Source: Elephas maximus indicus
Lineage: Eukaryota; Chordata; Mammalia; Proboscidea; Elephantidae
NCBI RefSeq assembly: GCF_024166365.1
Contig: NC_064826.1
Coordinates: forward strand, 60,281,001-60,345,000
Reading direction: 5' to 3'
Length of the DNA: 64,000 nucleotides
The notes below the pieces were generated by a model. It was not told where the DNA came from. It saw only the letters and a list, made by a program, of their open reading frames with translations, and did no database searches. Shown in pieces: positions 41,850-55,055 of the stretch (its first letter is position 1; the number at the start of each line of letters is the position of its first letter). The translations under genes were made by a program, and so were the position numbers.

Positions 41850-43116
41850 CAAAAGTATTAATCTAAACCATAACACTACATATTAGTTTCCTGTCTCCAT
41901 TTGCCTACATTCAGTTTCCTCATCTGTTTCATGTTATCCAATTTAGTATATTTCTATAAAGCTTCCTATCCTTTTTGGAATAAGATGTTACATATAAACA
42001 ACAAGCACAAAACTAGCTGAGCTAATGCCTAATACAAAAATTCTATCAGCGCATTTGAGTAAAATGAAGTTTCTTACTGCCTTTTTGTTTGTTGTTCTTT
42101 TTTTAGCATGATGAAAATAAAAATAAGAGCACCAAAATTTTTTGTTCTGTATTGCATAGAAAAATACTTTAATATATGATGGCTTAGTGATTAAGTGCAC
42201 ATTTCAGAAACCACACAATACACTACACCAAGATTAAATACTAGTTTTTAGGACAATACTGCCGTTACTTCTGGCACAGTTTTAAAGTCAATATGAATGT
42301 ATAAGATACCTTATAAAATTGGTTACAATTTTATTCTATCGACTACTGTATTAAAAAATATTTTGTATTTACATTTTAAGTCGTGTTTTCTTTAAAACAA
42401 GGATGATTTTGGAAGATGCCTTCCGAATAAGAAATAAGTATTAACATTAACAAATTACCTGAAAAGATAAAAATGATCATTCAGTAGCAATAAAGCAATT
42501 ACACACCAACAAAAATACAACCTTCAATATTAAACAACATTAATACTAAAGAATTAGAAATAACAATTTTGACAAATACTACAGGAAATATTTGACCTCC
42601 TAATTACTGACAGTGAGAGTTAAGCTTTTAGGATGATGTCATCTTGCTTGAGGTATTTTCCATATTCTCCCTCTTAAATGTAAAACTCACGTTTTGTAAA
42701 GTCCAGTCCTATAAGGTTAGAGAGAAGAAAGTAAGATTTAGGTAAATAAACTTCCTTGCCCCCTTTTTTACAACACTATTGAAAAAATTTATTTTCAAAA
42801 GTCTAAATACATTTCCAATGTTAAAAAATTTCTTCAGCAAATGTAGTATGAATAATTAGTGTTAAATGGCTTTCTTATAAGCATTCACTCAAAAAAAAAA
42901 AAGGCAACAATTCTAAAGACCTACAAAAACATATATTCCAAGAGCATTTGAATCAAGTATTTATACATCAGAGCTCTTCTGGCTTCTAAATAATATAAAA
43001 TCAAAGCCTCTCATATTAAGAAAACTCTAAATATGGTAAATTTACTAACTTGTTAAACTCGAAAAAATATCAGAAAGATTGAATAATGAGCCTTTAGGAA
43101 AACTAAACTGCTATCC
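41850..43116. other. Downstream flank of FAM237B, likely 3' UTR or last intron
   Basis: AT-rich, with no named repeat. On the minus strand a strong acceptor (CTTCTCTCTAACCTTATAG) lies at 42709-42710, followed by open sequence. It could begin a further FAM237B exon or be unused. Confidence 0.35.
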
Positions 43117-43590
<474 letters not shown>

Positions 43591-44378
43591 ATCATTTTTG
43601 CTTATACTTTACTTAGAAAACTACTCAATTACTCAAGGATCTATTTAAAATTTTAAAAAATATGTAAATATGTTTTCAATCAAGCCAAACTTGCCTCCTA
43701 TGTACTGTATTTATTGGTTTTTCTCTAAGTTGCCTACTCCAGACCTTGCTTTGAAAGGATATTACAATTCAACTTGATTACCAACACTGTGATAAACAGT
43801 CTTAGGGAGCCACTGAAATCCAACAAATCATGTTTATGAAGATGTGATAGGTTCATTTCATCACAGACTGTTACAGCTGAAGGAACCTTAAAGAGCACGT
43901 GTTCCAACCCTTTCCCTTAGCTTAGACCAGTTCCTAGTGATTTGCCTCAATAAGTTTTCAGGTCTCCTGCCACCCCACCTGAGACTCCTACCACACCAAA
44001 ATTCAACCAGATGAAACAAAATTCAGCCCGTTCTTTGTGTAAACATGAGAGAAAATTTTATTAAGATGTATGTTACCAGTCTGTTAACCCAAATAGTAAT
44101 GGACCTCTCAAACACCTTTTTAAGTTTCAAAGCTACTGCTGCTTCCATTTTTATTCCTGACAAAGTTATTTGTCAGGCAGTACTGGTGGGTCCCTAGCTT
44201 CCTCAGGTTGCTCAGGAGTTGTTTGGAGATGAACACGCACACGCAACGGAGCTTGAAAACAGTAAAAGTGATGTAAGCTAATATGTGATGAAAAAAAAAA
44301 AAAGATGGTGCGGGGTCAATTACATTCAGCAAAATCTTGCCATTCTCTGTTTCTTTGCACAAGTTCCTTGCTGATTGA

Positions 44379-44385
44379 TGACTCA
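44379..44385. promoter_or_regulatory. AP-1-like site TGACTCA
   Basis: A perfect TGACTCA about 210 bp upstream of the TATA box at 44592. A single seven-base match can occur by chance. Confidence 0.3.
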
Positions 44386-44591
44386 GTAAATCGGCCTAAA
44401 GCACTTAAGTGGAAGCCTAGGAGCAAGTCGGCGTTGATTTGCCACAGAGCTCCTATCCAGGCTGGCACTGGAAATGTCTCTGACACACCTTGACAGCCAG
44501 GGTGGAGGGTGAGGTGGGGGAACAGATCAGACGACAGGTCTCACCTCCTTCCCCGTATACCGCCGTCTGCCACCTCCCCCCAAAAAGCTGG

Positions 44592-44599
44592 TATAAATA
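44592..44599 (+). promoter_or_regulatory. TATA box on the + strand
   Basis: TATAAATA in GGTATAAATAGAGG, a strong consensus TATA box in GC-rich flanks just left of the CpG island. It would place a rightward start near 44622-44630. No known gene begins there, so it may serve a non-coding transcript divergent from FAM237B. Confidence 0.5.
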
Positions 44600-44819
44600 G
44601 AGGAAGCAAACGAAGCAAACCCAAGCTCAACTCGTTTCACAGCGTCAAAAAGTGTGCAGATTCCCCAAACTGAGCTGATAGTGGCCAATTTATAGTACAA
44701 GTTCTAAATGGAAGAGACTGTGTTGGGACGGAGAATTTTCTTGGCCATCAATTGCAGGTTAAGATCCCCGACAGTGCCCATGGCTCCGGGTTCTCTCCCT
44801 CAACACAGAGGAGGGAGCC

Positions 44820-45310
44820 TGAGCGGGAAATCAAGTACCTCTTTTCGGCGGCCAGGCGCGCGTCCCGGCGCGGTGTCGTGGGTGCGCCGCGTTCGCTCAG
44901 GGGACGCGGGACACGGGCGGCTTCTGCCCAGGAGAGACAAGCGGTATTAGCGCGAACCCGGGACGCCCCCGGCCCGTCCGGGGTCCCACCCCCTTCCCTG
45001 CCAGGCCTACCCCCGGAAGCAAGCGAAGAGGGGGGAAACACTCTCTACGGTCGGCCGGGAGCGCTCACCTGGCGCCTGGGCTCACTCCGCAAATTCCCGG
45101 GGAAAGCGCCGAACTTTCGCGGCCGCGCCGCACTCCAGAGCTGAGAGGCTCTGGTTGACCGATGGGGGGCGCTGCAGGACCTGCTGCGGCCGCGCGGGGC
45201 TCCAGAAGTCACCCGCAGGCGGAATCACGCTCTTTTTCTAGAGGCAGAGTCAGGAAGCAGAGTGGGTGGCCGCGGTCCCGAGGCCCCGCCCTCACCTTGC
45301 CCACCTTCTC
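44820..45310. promoter_or_regulatory. CpG island, likely FAM237B promoter and first exon
   Basis: A dense run of CpGs (for example CGGCGGCCAGGCGCGCGTCC near 44846 and GGCCGCGCCGC near 45120), unlike the AT-rich flanks. On the minus strand GGCGCCAG|GTGAGC gives a perfect splice donor at 45069/45068, which could join to the acceptor at 43567. The open frames within the island have no family match and are best explained by high GC. Confidence 0.75.
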
Positions 45311-45838
45311 AGACCCAGACCACGCCTCGGCCGCTGCTTCTGCCTCACTTGTCCTCCTCTCCCTTCCTTGTTCCTTCCTGAGAAGATGCACATCTCGGCA
45401 GTAGTCCATATACCCAGGCTATCTTTTCCTTCTACCAACCCAGTCCCATGCCCTGTTCTCCTGCCTAAAAAAGAAGAACAAAACAAAACTCTCATAAGGC
45501 TGTGGCCCCTATGAGGATTTAGGTAATTCTAAACCTCTCTGGCCGGTTCCAACCTCTAGCTAAGCACCACTTATTAACGCTAACACATGCAGAGATATAA
45601 ACATGGTCTCCCCCCTAAGTTCACACTGTTTAACTATGGGCAGTTAATTTTCTTTAGCCTTTAACAGAATGAAGATTCCAGGCAAATCCCTTACATTGCA
45701 TTCTGTATCTTCTTCATCACCCCTGGCCTTGACACGTTGTTGGGACTACCCTTGTGTTTATGTCTTACTGCTATGCCCAAACCCCAACATCAATCAATGG
45801 CTGGGGCTAGAACAGGAAGTCAGTCTAAACAGGAAATC

Positions 45839-45886
45839 CCTCTCTTTCTCCCTTTCCCTTTCCCTCTTCCTCTCTCTGTCTCTGGC
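45839..45886 (+). repeat. Pyrimidine-rich low-complexity tract
   Basis: Repeated CTCTTTCTCC / CCCTTTCCCT units. No longer array. Confidence 0.7.
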
Positions 45887-45941
45887 ATAAAGTATACATC
45901 GATAAAAGAAAGGTGAGAAGAAGTCGGAGGACTATGCCCAA

Positions 45942-46028
45942 ATTTTTTGTTGTTAGGTGCTGTCAAGTCGATTCCAACTCATAGTGACCCCATGTGACAG
46001 AGTAGAACTGCTCCACAGGGTTTTCTTT
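45942..46028 (-). mobile_element. AfroSINE tail fragment with an RTE-like end
   Basis: Left end TTGTTGTTAGGTGCTGTCAA is the complement of the RTE 3' tail, followed by SINE body up to ACTGCTCCACAGGG. The tRNA-like head is missing. Confidence 0.8.
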
Positions 46029-46630
46029 GGATTCCATACATTCTGAATGGAACCAATGAAGGAAGGAGACAAAGAGCAATCAGCCTACACAAGCTCCGAG
46101 ATGACATAATGTCAAAGAACAAAGGGAAGAAAGGTTGAAGAGCCGAAGAGTGCTGTAGAGTTATATACCATAGAGAGGGCTACAAGAATTGGACTTGAAG
46201 TAAAATTTTTCATTTAGCAAAAAGAAGGTACACTGGTAAAATTCAAAAACATATAACTTATTTTAAAATAGCCATGAAAAAATTCATGTAGAAGTTTAGA
46301 TTTACCTCTTGGCTATTTGTAAATTCAGAGTACTATCTAATCAACCCACCTAATTTATCATTATAAACAAAACTAACTATGCAAGTATGTTTCCAGGCCT
46401 CATATTATTTTTATTAAGATCATCTTCACCATTAGCAACATATTCATTATCATCTTATCATGATCATCCTGCTACCAGCTTATTTCTGTTGTCCCCAGCC
46501 TTCATTTTTTAGTTATATCACACAGCAGCATCTGTCTCTTTCTCTCTGTTACTTTAGGTTCTCACTCCACTTCAAAGTCTCTTTCACTTAATTCAGCTTT
46601 GCCTCTGCAGTTCATTTTTCACTATATTAC

Positions 46631-46788
46631 CTGTCGCCGCCACGTCAATTCCGCCTCATAGCAACCCTATAGGACAGACTAGAACTGCCCCATAAGGTTT
46701 CCAAGGAGTGCCTGGTGGATTCAAACTGCTGACCTTTTGGTTAGCAGCTGTAGCTTTTGACAGCTACTCTACCAGGGTTTCCTTCTTT
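46631..46788 (-). mobile_element. AfroSINE
   Basis: Reverse copy from CTGTCGCCGCCACGTCAATT to CTCTACCAGGGTTTCC. TATATTAC at 46623-46630 and again at about 46789-46796 is a likely target duplication. Confidence 0.9.
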
Positions 46789-46796
46789 ATATTACT

Positions 46797-47765
46797 TAGC
46801 TTCTATTTGTGTATTACTGTATTTGTTGTCTTTTTCCCATAAGAACATGTAATCTCCCCTACTAGTTGATAAAAATATCATCTTTGTCTTTTTCCAATGC
46901 CTGGCCTATAGTACAAAGGACACTTAATAAGATACTTAATAAATATTTTTAATTTATTTCATATGCATGATATCCCTTCTACTTAGGAAATTTTTTCGGC
47001 TTTCTACCAGCCACATCCCTCTGGTCTTTCAGAACTCTAATGTTGCCTGTGAAGTTTTCCTGGCTTAATCAGGCCAGTAGCCCATCAATTTGCCCCATGC
47101 TGCCTACCTTCCAATCACGTAGGTAGAGGTCTGTCACACTTGTATTTATCCTGTTTTCCTTTATATGGCATGCTCCTCCAGGAAATGCTACCATCATCAC
47201 TCCCCACGGAATTTAGAAGAGCACTCCACACACAGCGGGGACACATCGACTGACTAACGCTGAATACCTACAAAATGAATAATTTTTCAATTCATTGACT
47301 TTCTGACTCATTTTAATGAAAGACATTAATTTAAAACATCTACCATTTCAATTGCCTCTAGTGAACCTAATAACAATGTATTTATCAAAGTGTGATTCAA
47401 TGACCTTGGAGAGAAAGAGAGCAGGAAATGAAGTTGAAACAAATGAATACCCTGCAGAGAAAAAAAGCGCTCATTGACTGCTGATAAATTGAAGGAAAAG
47501 GGGCATTCTTTTTTAAGGAACGGAAGGAACAAGATGAAAAAAGTATTGTCTCTGAGACAGGAGAAAAAAAGAAAGTTCAGGAGAGAAACTGAAAAAAGAT
47601 CATTAATCCTTACGCCTGACTAAAAGGGCTATCAGTAGAAAATATTTGTTGTCATTGTTTGAAGGCAAGAAATAAAAATTTATCTTAGGATATGAGAGCT
47701 GAGGCTGGAAACATGCATAAATATCATGTATTCCAGAATCCTCATTTTACCTCTTCGCGTTATAT
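46797..47765. other. Intergenic, nothing recognised
   Basis: No gene or named repeat could be supported. The frames seen are short and without family features. Confidence 0.45.
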
Positions 47766-47769
47766 TTTA

Positions 47770-47965
47770 GTGGTTGCTCTAAGGATTGCAGCTTTGCAAT
47801 TGGTTGCTAACCCAGAGGTTGGCGGTTCAAATCCACCCAGCAGCTCAGCAGAAGAGAAGGCCTGGTGAATGGTTTCTTTAACAATAACAACCAAAAAAGT
47901 CCTATGGAGCAGTTCCATTCTGTAGCATGAGGTTACCATGAGTCAGGGGCCAACTCGACAGCAGC
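47770..47965 (+). mobile_element. AfroSINE, old copy
   Basis: Diverged sense copy with a B-box (GGTTGGCGGTTCAAATCC), a middle insert (AGAGAAGGCCTGGTGA) and the tail ACCATGAGTCAGGGGCCAAC. Confidence 0.8.
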
Positions 47966-47971
47966 TATTAA

Positions 47972-48130
47972 CAATAGCTCTGGAGGCAGGGTGGTTAAGA
48001 GCTCAGCTGCTAACCAAAATGTCAGCAGTTTGAATTCATGAGCCACTCCTTGGAAAACCTATGGAGGCAGTTCTACCCCGTCTTTTAGGGTTGCTATGAA
48101 TCAGAATTTGTTCAATGGCAATGAATTTGG
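47972..48130 (+). mobile_element. AfroSINE
   Basis: Second sense copy directly behind the previous one: GGCAGGGTGGTTAAGAGCTC to TTGCTATGAATCAGAATTTG and a GGCAATGAATTTGG end. The pair is arranged head to tail. Confidence 0.88.
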
Positions 48131-48401
48131 TTATCAAAACCATATATATATATCCCCTTAACTTTTCAAAAGACTAGGGTTAATGAATTGCTTCATGTAA
48201 AATTTTTAAATCTTGCAAGGTAGAGGTCCATTTACTCACTCTCCCATCCTTTTTGCTATAGTTGTCAAATCAATTACTTCTCTATATATTATAAACCCCA
48301 TGATGCCAAAATTCCCATGCTCTTCATTTTTTTTCCCTGAAGATTTGGATTTCTATCAGGTTGCATTTCTCTTAAGCCTGAAGAAATTCCTTTAGCATTT
48401 C

Positions 48402-49800
48402 TTTTTTTAATGTATGTATAATTTATTTTGTTGTTGACAATATATACACAGCAGAACATAACACCAATTCAACAATTTCTACATGTACAATTCAGTGACA
48501 TTTATTACATTCTTCAAGTTGTGCAACCATTCTCATCCTTTTCTGAGTTGTTCCTCCCCCATTAACTCACTGTCCCTTAAGGTTCCTATCTAAACTTCCA
48601 AGTTGTGGTTGTCAACTTGATCCCATGTAGATAGTTCTTGTCATGGATTAGACTGTGTCCCCCAACAATATGTATCAAATTGGCTAGGCCATGATTGATT
48701 CCTAGTATTATGTGGTTGTCCTCCATTTTGTGATCTGATTATCCTCCATTTTGTGATGTGTTGTAAATGCTAACCTATATGCCTGTGGTTATGGTCCCAT
48801 TTGGGAATGAGCGGTCTGTTATGTTAATGAGAATTAGGTTATGTTCGTTACCGTTAATGAGGTAGGATTTGGTTGGGATGTATCTTGAGTCATCGCCCTT
48901 CACTGAGAGAGATAAAAGCAGAGAGAAGCAAGCCTAGAGAGGGGGACCTCACAACCAAGAAAGAAGAGCCAGGAGTGGAGTACGTCCTTTGGACCCAGGG
49001 TCCATGCATTGTGAACCTCCTTGACCCAGGGGAAGGTTTACACCAATGAGACAGGCAGCCTCAGAGCTCAACCCTTCTAAGAATAACCTGCTCTGGCTTA
49101 TCCTCCTGTACAGAGCAGAATAGGCCACACATTTTTCTGAAATTGTCCTAGACAAGATAACCACAGAATGGGCCATAGCTGGCTTTGGCCAGTTTTAGCA
49201 GGTTTTCAATACCATCTTGGCACTTTAAGTGACCTAATAGCTCATTAAGTGCAATATATATATAAGACACATGTAGATCTTCAAGGAACACCAGGCCTAT
49301 AGATGTTAAAAGGAGACCAAGACCTTCCCCTGGGGCCAGCAGAAAGAGAAAGCATTCCCCTAAAGCTGGCATCCTGAGTTTGGACTTCTAGCCTCCTAAA
49401 CTGTAAGAGAATAAATTTCCATTTGTTAAGACCACCAACTTGTGGTATTTCTATTATAGCAGCACTAGGTAACTAAGACAGTTCTTAAAAGAGCATAATG
49501 CTCAAGGCAGGCATTTTTTGGTAGGTAAGCTAAACTATTGTTTGGTTTTAAGAAGACTTCAGGGAATATTTTTGATTTAAGGTTTAAAGATTATTTCGGG
49601 GCAAGAGATTCTGGGAGGTCATCCAGCATCCATGGCTCCAGAAAGCTTGTAGTCCATGAGAATTTTAAATTCTGTTCTGCATTTTCCCTCTTTTGGTCAG
49701 GATACTTCTATAGAATCTTTGACCAAAATGGTCCGTAATGGTAGCCAGGCACCATCCACATCTTCTGGTCTCATGACAGTTGTTCATCTTTAGTATTTCT
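48402..49800 (-). mobile_element. L1 3' UTR copy split by a solo LTR
   Basis: Old L1 3' UTR (TTGTTGACAATATATACACA, TCAGTGACATTTATTACATT) in two pieces, 48402-48638 and 49481-49800, separated by the LTR at 48639-49480. The two pieces line up with one continuous stretch of the next copy at 49870-50720. Confidence 0.85.
48639..49480 (+). mobile_element. Solo MaLR-type LTR, 842 bp, with 5-bp target duplication
   Basis: Starts TGTCATGGATTAGACTGTGT and ends GGTAACTAAGACA. GTTCT flanks it on both sides (48634-48638, 49481-49485), as expected for an ERVL-class insertion. The AATAAA at GAGAATAAATTTCC marks its R region. It is about 330 bp longer than the LTR at 55056 because of an extra segment near 49085-49310. 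No internal viral sequence remains, so it arose by LTR-LTR recombination. Confidence 0.9.
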
Positions 49801-50904
49801 TGTGGTGCACGTCCACTGGTAATATATTCTTTTAGCTTTTTTTAAATTTGAAAATATATTTTTGTTCACCTTCATTGGCACTTTTATTTCCTTTTTAATA
49901 ATTTTTTTTATTTTGTTGTTGAGAATATACACAGCAGAACACATATCAACAATTTCTACGTGTACAATTCAGTGACACTGGCTACATCAAATTGTGCAAC
50001 CATTCTCACCCTCATTTTCCAAGTTGTTCCTTCCCCATTAATATAAACTTACTGCGTCCTAAACTTGCTATCTAATCTTTCAAGTTGCTCTTGTCAATTT
50101 GATCCATACAGGTAGTTCTTAAAAGAGCACAATTCTCAAGGCAGATGTTCTTTACTAGTTAGGCTAAACCATTGTTTGGTTTTATGAAGACTTCATGGGA
50201 TATTTTTGGTTTAAAAGTTTAAGGTTTAAAGATTATCTCAGGGCAATAATTTCAAGGGTTTATCAGCCTTCACAGTTCAGAAAATCTGGATTCTATGAGA
50301 GTTTTAAATTCTGTTTTGTCTTTTCCCCCTCTTGATCAGGATTCTTATATAGAATCTTTGATCAAAATATTCAGTAATGGCAGCCAGGAACCATCCAGTT
50401 CTTCTGGTCTCTTTGTAAATGAGGGAGTTGTTCATGGAGGAAGTGAGCCACACATTCCATTTCTTCCTATTCCTGACTCTCCTTCCTCTGTTGCTCCAGA
50501 GCGATTAGAGGTGAACAGAGCTGAATAGAGACCAATTGTTGCACCCTGGATGGCTGCTTGCAAGCTTTTAAGAATCCAGGCACTACAAAACAAACTAGGA
50601 GGTAGAACAGAAGCACTAAACACAATAATTGGCCAATTAACTGGGATTTCCCATGAAACCATGACCCTAAACCTCCAAACTAAGAAACCAAATCCCATGA
50701 GGTATTTGGTTGTTCGTAAGCAGCCTGAGCAGCTACTCTTTTTATTTTTTCCATTGTTGCAAATATATCTATCACACAACTTTTGCCAATTCAACTTTTT
50801 ATAAGCATACAATGTAATGACAGCAATTACATTAATCAGCTTGCAACAATATTCTTAACCAATATGATTTTTCCATCATCTTAAACAGAAACTCAGTATT
50901 CCAC

Positions 50905-50945
50905 AAGCAATAACCACCACCACCCCCACCACCCCCGCCTTCTTA
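50905..50945. repeat. CCACC simple repeat
   Basis: Short run of CCACCACCACCCCCACC within the old L1. Confidence 0.7.
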
Positions 50946-51464
50946 CCTCTTTCTCAGCCCTGGTGACCACTAATAAACTTTGGTCTCTATATGTTTGCCT
51001 GGTTTTGTCTTTCTATTGAAGTGAGGTCATACAATATTTGTCCTTTTGTGATTGACTCATTTCATTAGGCATAAAGTCTTTAAGCGCTATTCATGTTGCA
51101 CCATGTATCAAGACTCCGTTTCTCCTACTGGCTGAGTAGTATTCAATTGTAGGTATGTACCAAATTTTGTTTATCCGTTCATCCATTGATGAGCATTTAG
51201 GTTGCTGTAACCAACACTAGTATACGAGTGTCTGTTTGAGTCTCTGCTTTCACTTGTTTGGGGCATATACCTAGGAATGCAATTGTTGGGTCATATGAAA
51301 GTTCTGTTTTTTGTTTTTTTGAGGAACCACCACAGTTTTCTACAAAGGCTGTACCATTTTGCATTCCCACCAGCAATGGATAAGAGTTCCAATTTCTGAA
51401 CATCCTTGCCAACATTTATTATTTTCTGGATTTGTTTGTTTGTTTTGTTTTTTAGCTTAGCCAT

Positions 51465-51620
51465 CCTAAACGCATTGCCATCAAGTTGATTCCAACTCAT
51501 AGAGACCCTATAGGACAGAGTAGAACTGCCCCATAGGGTTTCCAAGGAGCAGCTGGTGGATTCAAACTGCCAGCCTTTTATTTAACAGCCAAATGCTTAA
51601 CCATTGCGCCACCAGGGCTC
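51465..51620 (-). mobile_element. AfroSINE with target duplication, inside L1
   Basis: Reverse full-length copy, flanked by CTTAGCCAT at 51456-51464 and 51621-51629. Confidence 0.93.
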
Positions 51621-54436
51621 CTTAGCCATACTAATGGGAATGAAACGGTATTTCCTTGTGGTTTTGATTTGCACCTGTCTCATGAATAATGATGCTGAGT
51701 ATCTTTCATGTGTTTGGTGGCCATTTGAATGTCCTTTTTGGTGATCCATAAGTTTTGGTATGTTGTGCTTTTATTTTCATTTGACTCTAAGAACTTTGTG
51801 ATTTCTTCCTTGGCCCACTGGTAGTTAATAATGTGTTGTTTAATTTCCAGATTTTGTGTGTTTTCCAGGTGTTTTTCTGTTATTTATTTCTAGCATTATT
51901 CCATTGCGATCAGAGAAAATACTTTTGTATGATTTCAGTCTTTCTAAACTTATCGAGATTTGCTTTGTGACCTAGTATGTGGTCTATCCTGGAGAATTAT
52001 CCATGTGCATCGTGTATATCGTGCTGTTGTTGCGTAAAGTGTTCTATATATATGTTAAGTCTAGTTGGTTTATGGTATCATTCAGATCCTCTGTTCCCTT
52101 GTTGATCTTCTTTCTAAATGTTCTGCTCTATATTGAAAGTGATGTATTGAAGTCTCAAGTTATTATTGCAGCGTTATATATTTCTACCTTCAATTCTATC
52201 AGTGTGCCTTTACATATTTGGGTGCTCTGATGTTGGGGGCATATATTTTTATGGTTGTTAAATTTTCTTCATGAGTTGACCCTTTTATTACTATATAATG
52301 TCCATCTTTATCTCTTCTAACAGATTTTGTTTCAGTCTTCTTTGTCTGATATTAAGATTGCTACCCAGCTCTCTTTTGGCTATTATTTTCATGGACTATC
52401 TTTTCACACCCTTTCATTTATGACTTATTTGTGTCCTTGGGTCTCAGGTGAGTCTCTTATAAATAGCATATGTTTGGATCATGTTTGTTTGTTTATTTTT
52501 TTCCCCATACTGACATTCTCTGCCTTTTGATTGGAGCATTTAGTCCATTTATTGTAATTATCCATAAGAAGTGTCTTACTTCTACCGTTTTGTTATTCGG
52601 TTTTTGTGTGTCTTAAGCCTTCTTTGTCTTTTTCTTTTACTACTGTTTGCTTTTTTGTTTACAGCATCCTAGGGTAAGTTGGTATCAACTTAATTTTAAT
52701 AATATACAAGAAATTCTATATCATTTTGTTGTTGTTATAACTGATCACATCTTTATATTTCATGTGCCCTGTAACGTAATTTTATCCTTACTTTTTACAT
52801 GTTTGACATTAAAAAGCATGAAGGACAAAACAATTAGAATTATCAAGCATGAATGCCTTATTACTAGCCCTTATATTTGTCCATGAAATTCACTTTACTA
52901 GGGATCATTCTTTTTATGTATGGTTTTGAATTGCTTTGTAGTGTCTTTCCCTTCCATGTATGGAAATTCTATTAGTATTTTTTGCAGGGCCAGTCTAGTG
53001 GATATGAATTCTCTCAGCTTCTGTTTGTCTGGGAATGTTTTAATTTCACTCTTGTTCTTGAAGGAGAGTTTCATTGGGTATAGTATTCTTGGTTGACTTT
53101 TTTTTTTCTTTCAGCACTTTATTCCATTGCCTTCTGACCTCCAATGTTTCTGAAAAGAAATTGGCATTTAATCTTACTGGGGATCCTTTATATGTAACTG
53201 TTTGCTTCTCTCTCATTGCTTTAAGGGTCCTCTTTCTATCATTACTTTTTGAGAGCCTGACTGTGATGTGTAGATCTCTTTGGGTTTATCCTGCTTGGGG
53301 TTTTTTGAGCTTCTTGGATTTGTAGATTCATGTTCTTCAGATTGGGGAAATTTTCTGTCACTACATATTCTTTCTGTCCCTTTCTCTCTCTCATCTCCTT
53401 CTGGAATTCCCATGATGTATATATTGGGTCTCTAAAAGTTGTCCCATAATTCCATTAAACAGTGCCCAGACTTTTTGAACCTCCATTCTTGTTGCTCTTC
53501 AGCCTACGTAATTTCGACTATTTTATCCTTTAATTTGAGGATTCTTTCTTCTGCATGATCAAATCTGTCATTAAATCCTTCCATTGTGTTTCTCATTTCA
53601 GTTATTTTAAACTTTTCAGTTGCATTATTTCTGTTTGGTTTCTTTTTATTTCCTTTTTTAGATCCTCATTTTGTTCAAGCATTGTTTTCCTTATTTCTTT
53701 ATATCCTTGTCTCTGTTTTCCATGTTTCCCAGGAAGGCAGGTAGAGTGTTGACAATGGGAGCAGACTCCACTGCAGGGGACTTCTGTGGCAATTCACAGC
53801 AGCCTGGTAGCGGACAGTGACTGGGTAGGGGAAGGGCTGGCCATGTCTGAATGAACCCCTATGGAGGTCTGCCTTGTTGATTTTGGAGGATAAGCTTGGG
53901 GTCTCTTTGTACAGGCAGGGGGTATGTTGGTTAAGAAAGCAATCTGTTTTATTAGGGTCGCTTCCCCAGTTCATAGAAGCTGGCAGCCCGCATGGCTGCA
54001 GTAAGAAGCAGGGATGGTAGGAGAAGTGATTTTCCTACCTTATACAGCTTGTTGTTGATTCATTGATTCTTGCCTGTCTGTGGTTCCCTGATGCTGCCCT
54101 CTGCTTTGCAGTCATGGTCCTTGAAGGCTGAGCACCATTTCCTTGTTGCATTTCTTGTTGTTTTTGTAGGAGAGGGTCATAACGATGGTCTGATTATGCC
54201 ACCATTTTCCCAGGATCCTGAAACTAAAATGATGAGACAGAGCTGGTCATGCAAAGATCTGTATGGCAAGCAAAGGGAACATGGCAAGCAGAGGGAACAG
54301 CTAGGAGAAAGATCCTAAACTGCGTACAGATTTAGTATGTTCAAAATGAGTGTGGTGAAAAAAAATTGACAGGAGCCAAATCATGTGGGGCCTTAAAGTT
54401 TGGATTTTATTCTAATTGTAGTGGGTAGATATTAGA

Positions 54437-54612
54437 GTCTCTAGGTGGTGCAAACAGTTAATGCACTCAATTGCTAACTGAAAGGTTAGCAGTTGGAGTC
54501 TGCCCAGACTGTCCTGGTGATCTACTTCTAAAAAATCAGTGATTGAAAACCCCATGGAGCACAGTTCTATTTTGAGACATATGGGGTCACCATGAGTCAG
54601 AGTCCACTCAAC
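54437..54612 (+). mobile_element. AfroSINE, old copy
   Basis: Diverged sense copy: CTAGGTGGTGCAAACAGTTA head, CCCATGGAGCACAGTTCTAT body and GGGTCACCATGAGTCAGAGT tail. Confidence 0.8.
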
Positions 54613-55055
54613 CACCAGTGGTATCAGTATTACTATTGGAAAATTTTAAGCTATGTTGCTGCACAGGCTACTGGCTCAGAAATTAGAGAAGCTGAAGGAG
54701 GAAATCTGATGAGAGCTAGAGAAGCTTTAGGCCTGGGGGCTCCCCTATGTGAAACGGGGAGCCAGAATGTCAGGAACAACACACACATGCATGCAGACAT
54801 GCTCACAAGCACACAAAGACACCAATACAGCTGTGCCTGGGGCTCTGCACCTACCCTCAGAGCATGCTACCTACTGCTCTGTCTTCCAAATATCATGCAA
54901 ATGTCTCTAATGGCCAACTCTAAGTTGAAACCACATCGGGAAGGAAATTCTAGAAACCATAGTTCCAGCCTAGCAGCGTCAACACAGTATGAAATCACCT
55001 CATGTATGATCTTCATCAAACATACCATGAGAAAAAATGCAACAATTCACCCCCC

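Larger units (their letters stand above)
49870..54250 (-). mobile_element. Old L1 with internal deletion
   Basis: Reverse order: 3' UTR 49870-50850, ORF2 C-terminal end 50990-51440, then a jump to the ORF2 N-terminal/endonuclease side 51720-52660 (CCATGTGCATCGTGTATATC-like region) and ORF1/5' side to about 54250. Much of the reverse transcriptase domain is missing. Frames are all broken. An AfroSINE sits at 51465-51620. It is more diverged than the L1 at 20192. Confidence 0.75.

Noticed and set aside
44752..45404. Overlapping open frames of 66-130 codons in the CpG island
   Set aside because: Present on both strands in the same place, Arg/Pro/Gly/Ala-rich, and explained by high GC with few stop codons. 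No family match.
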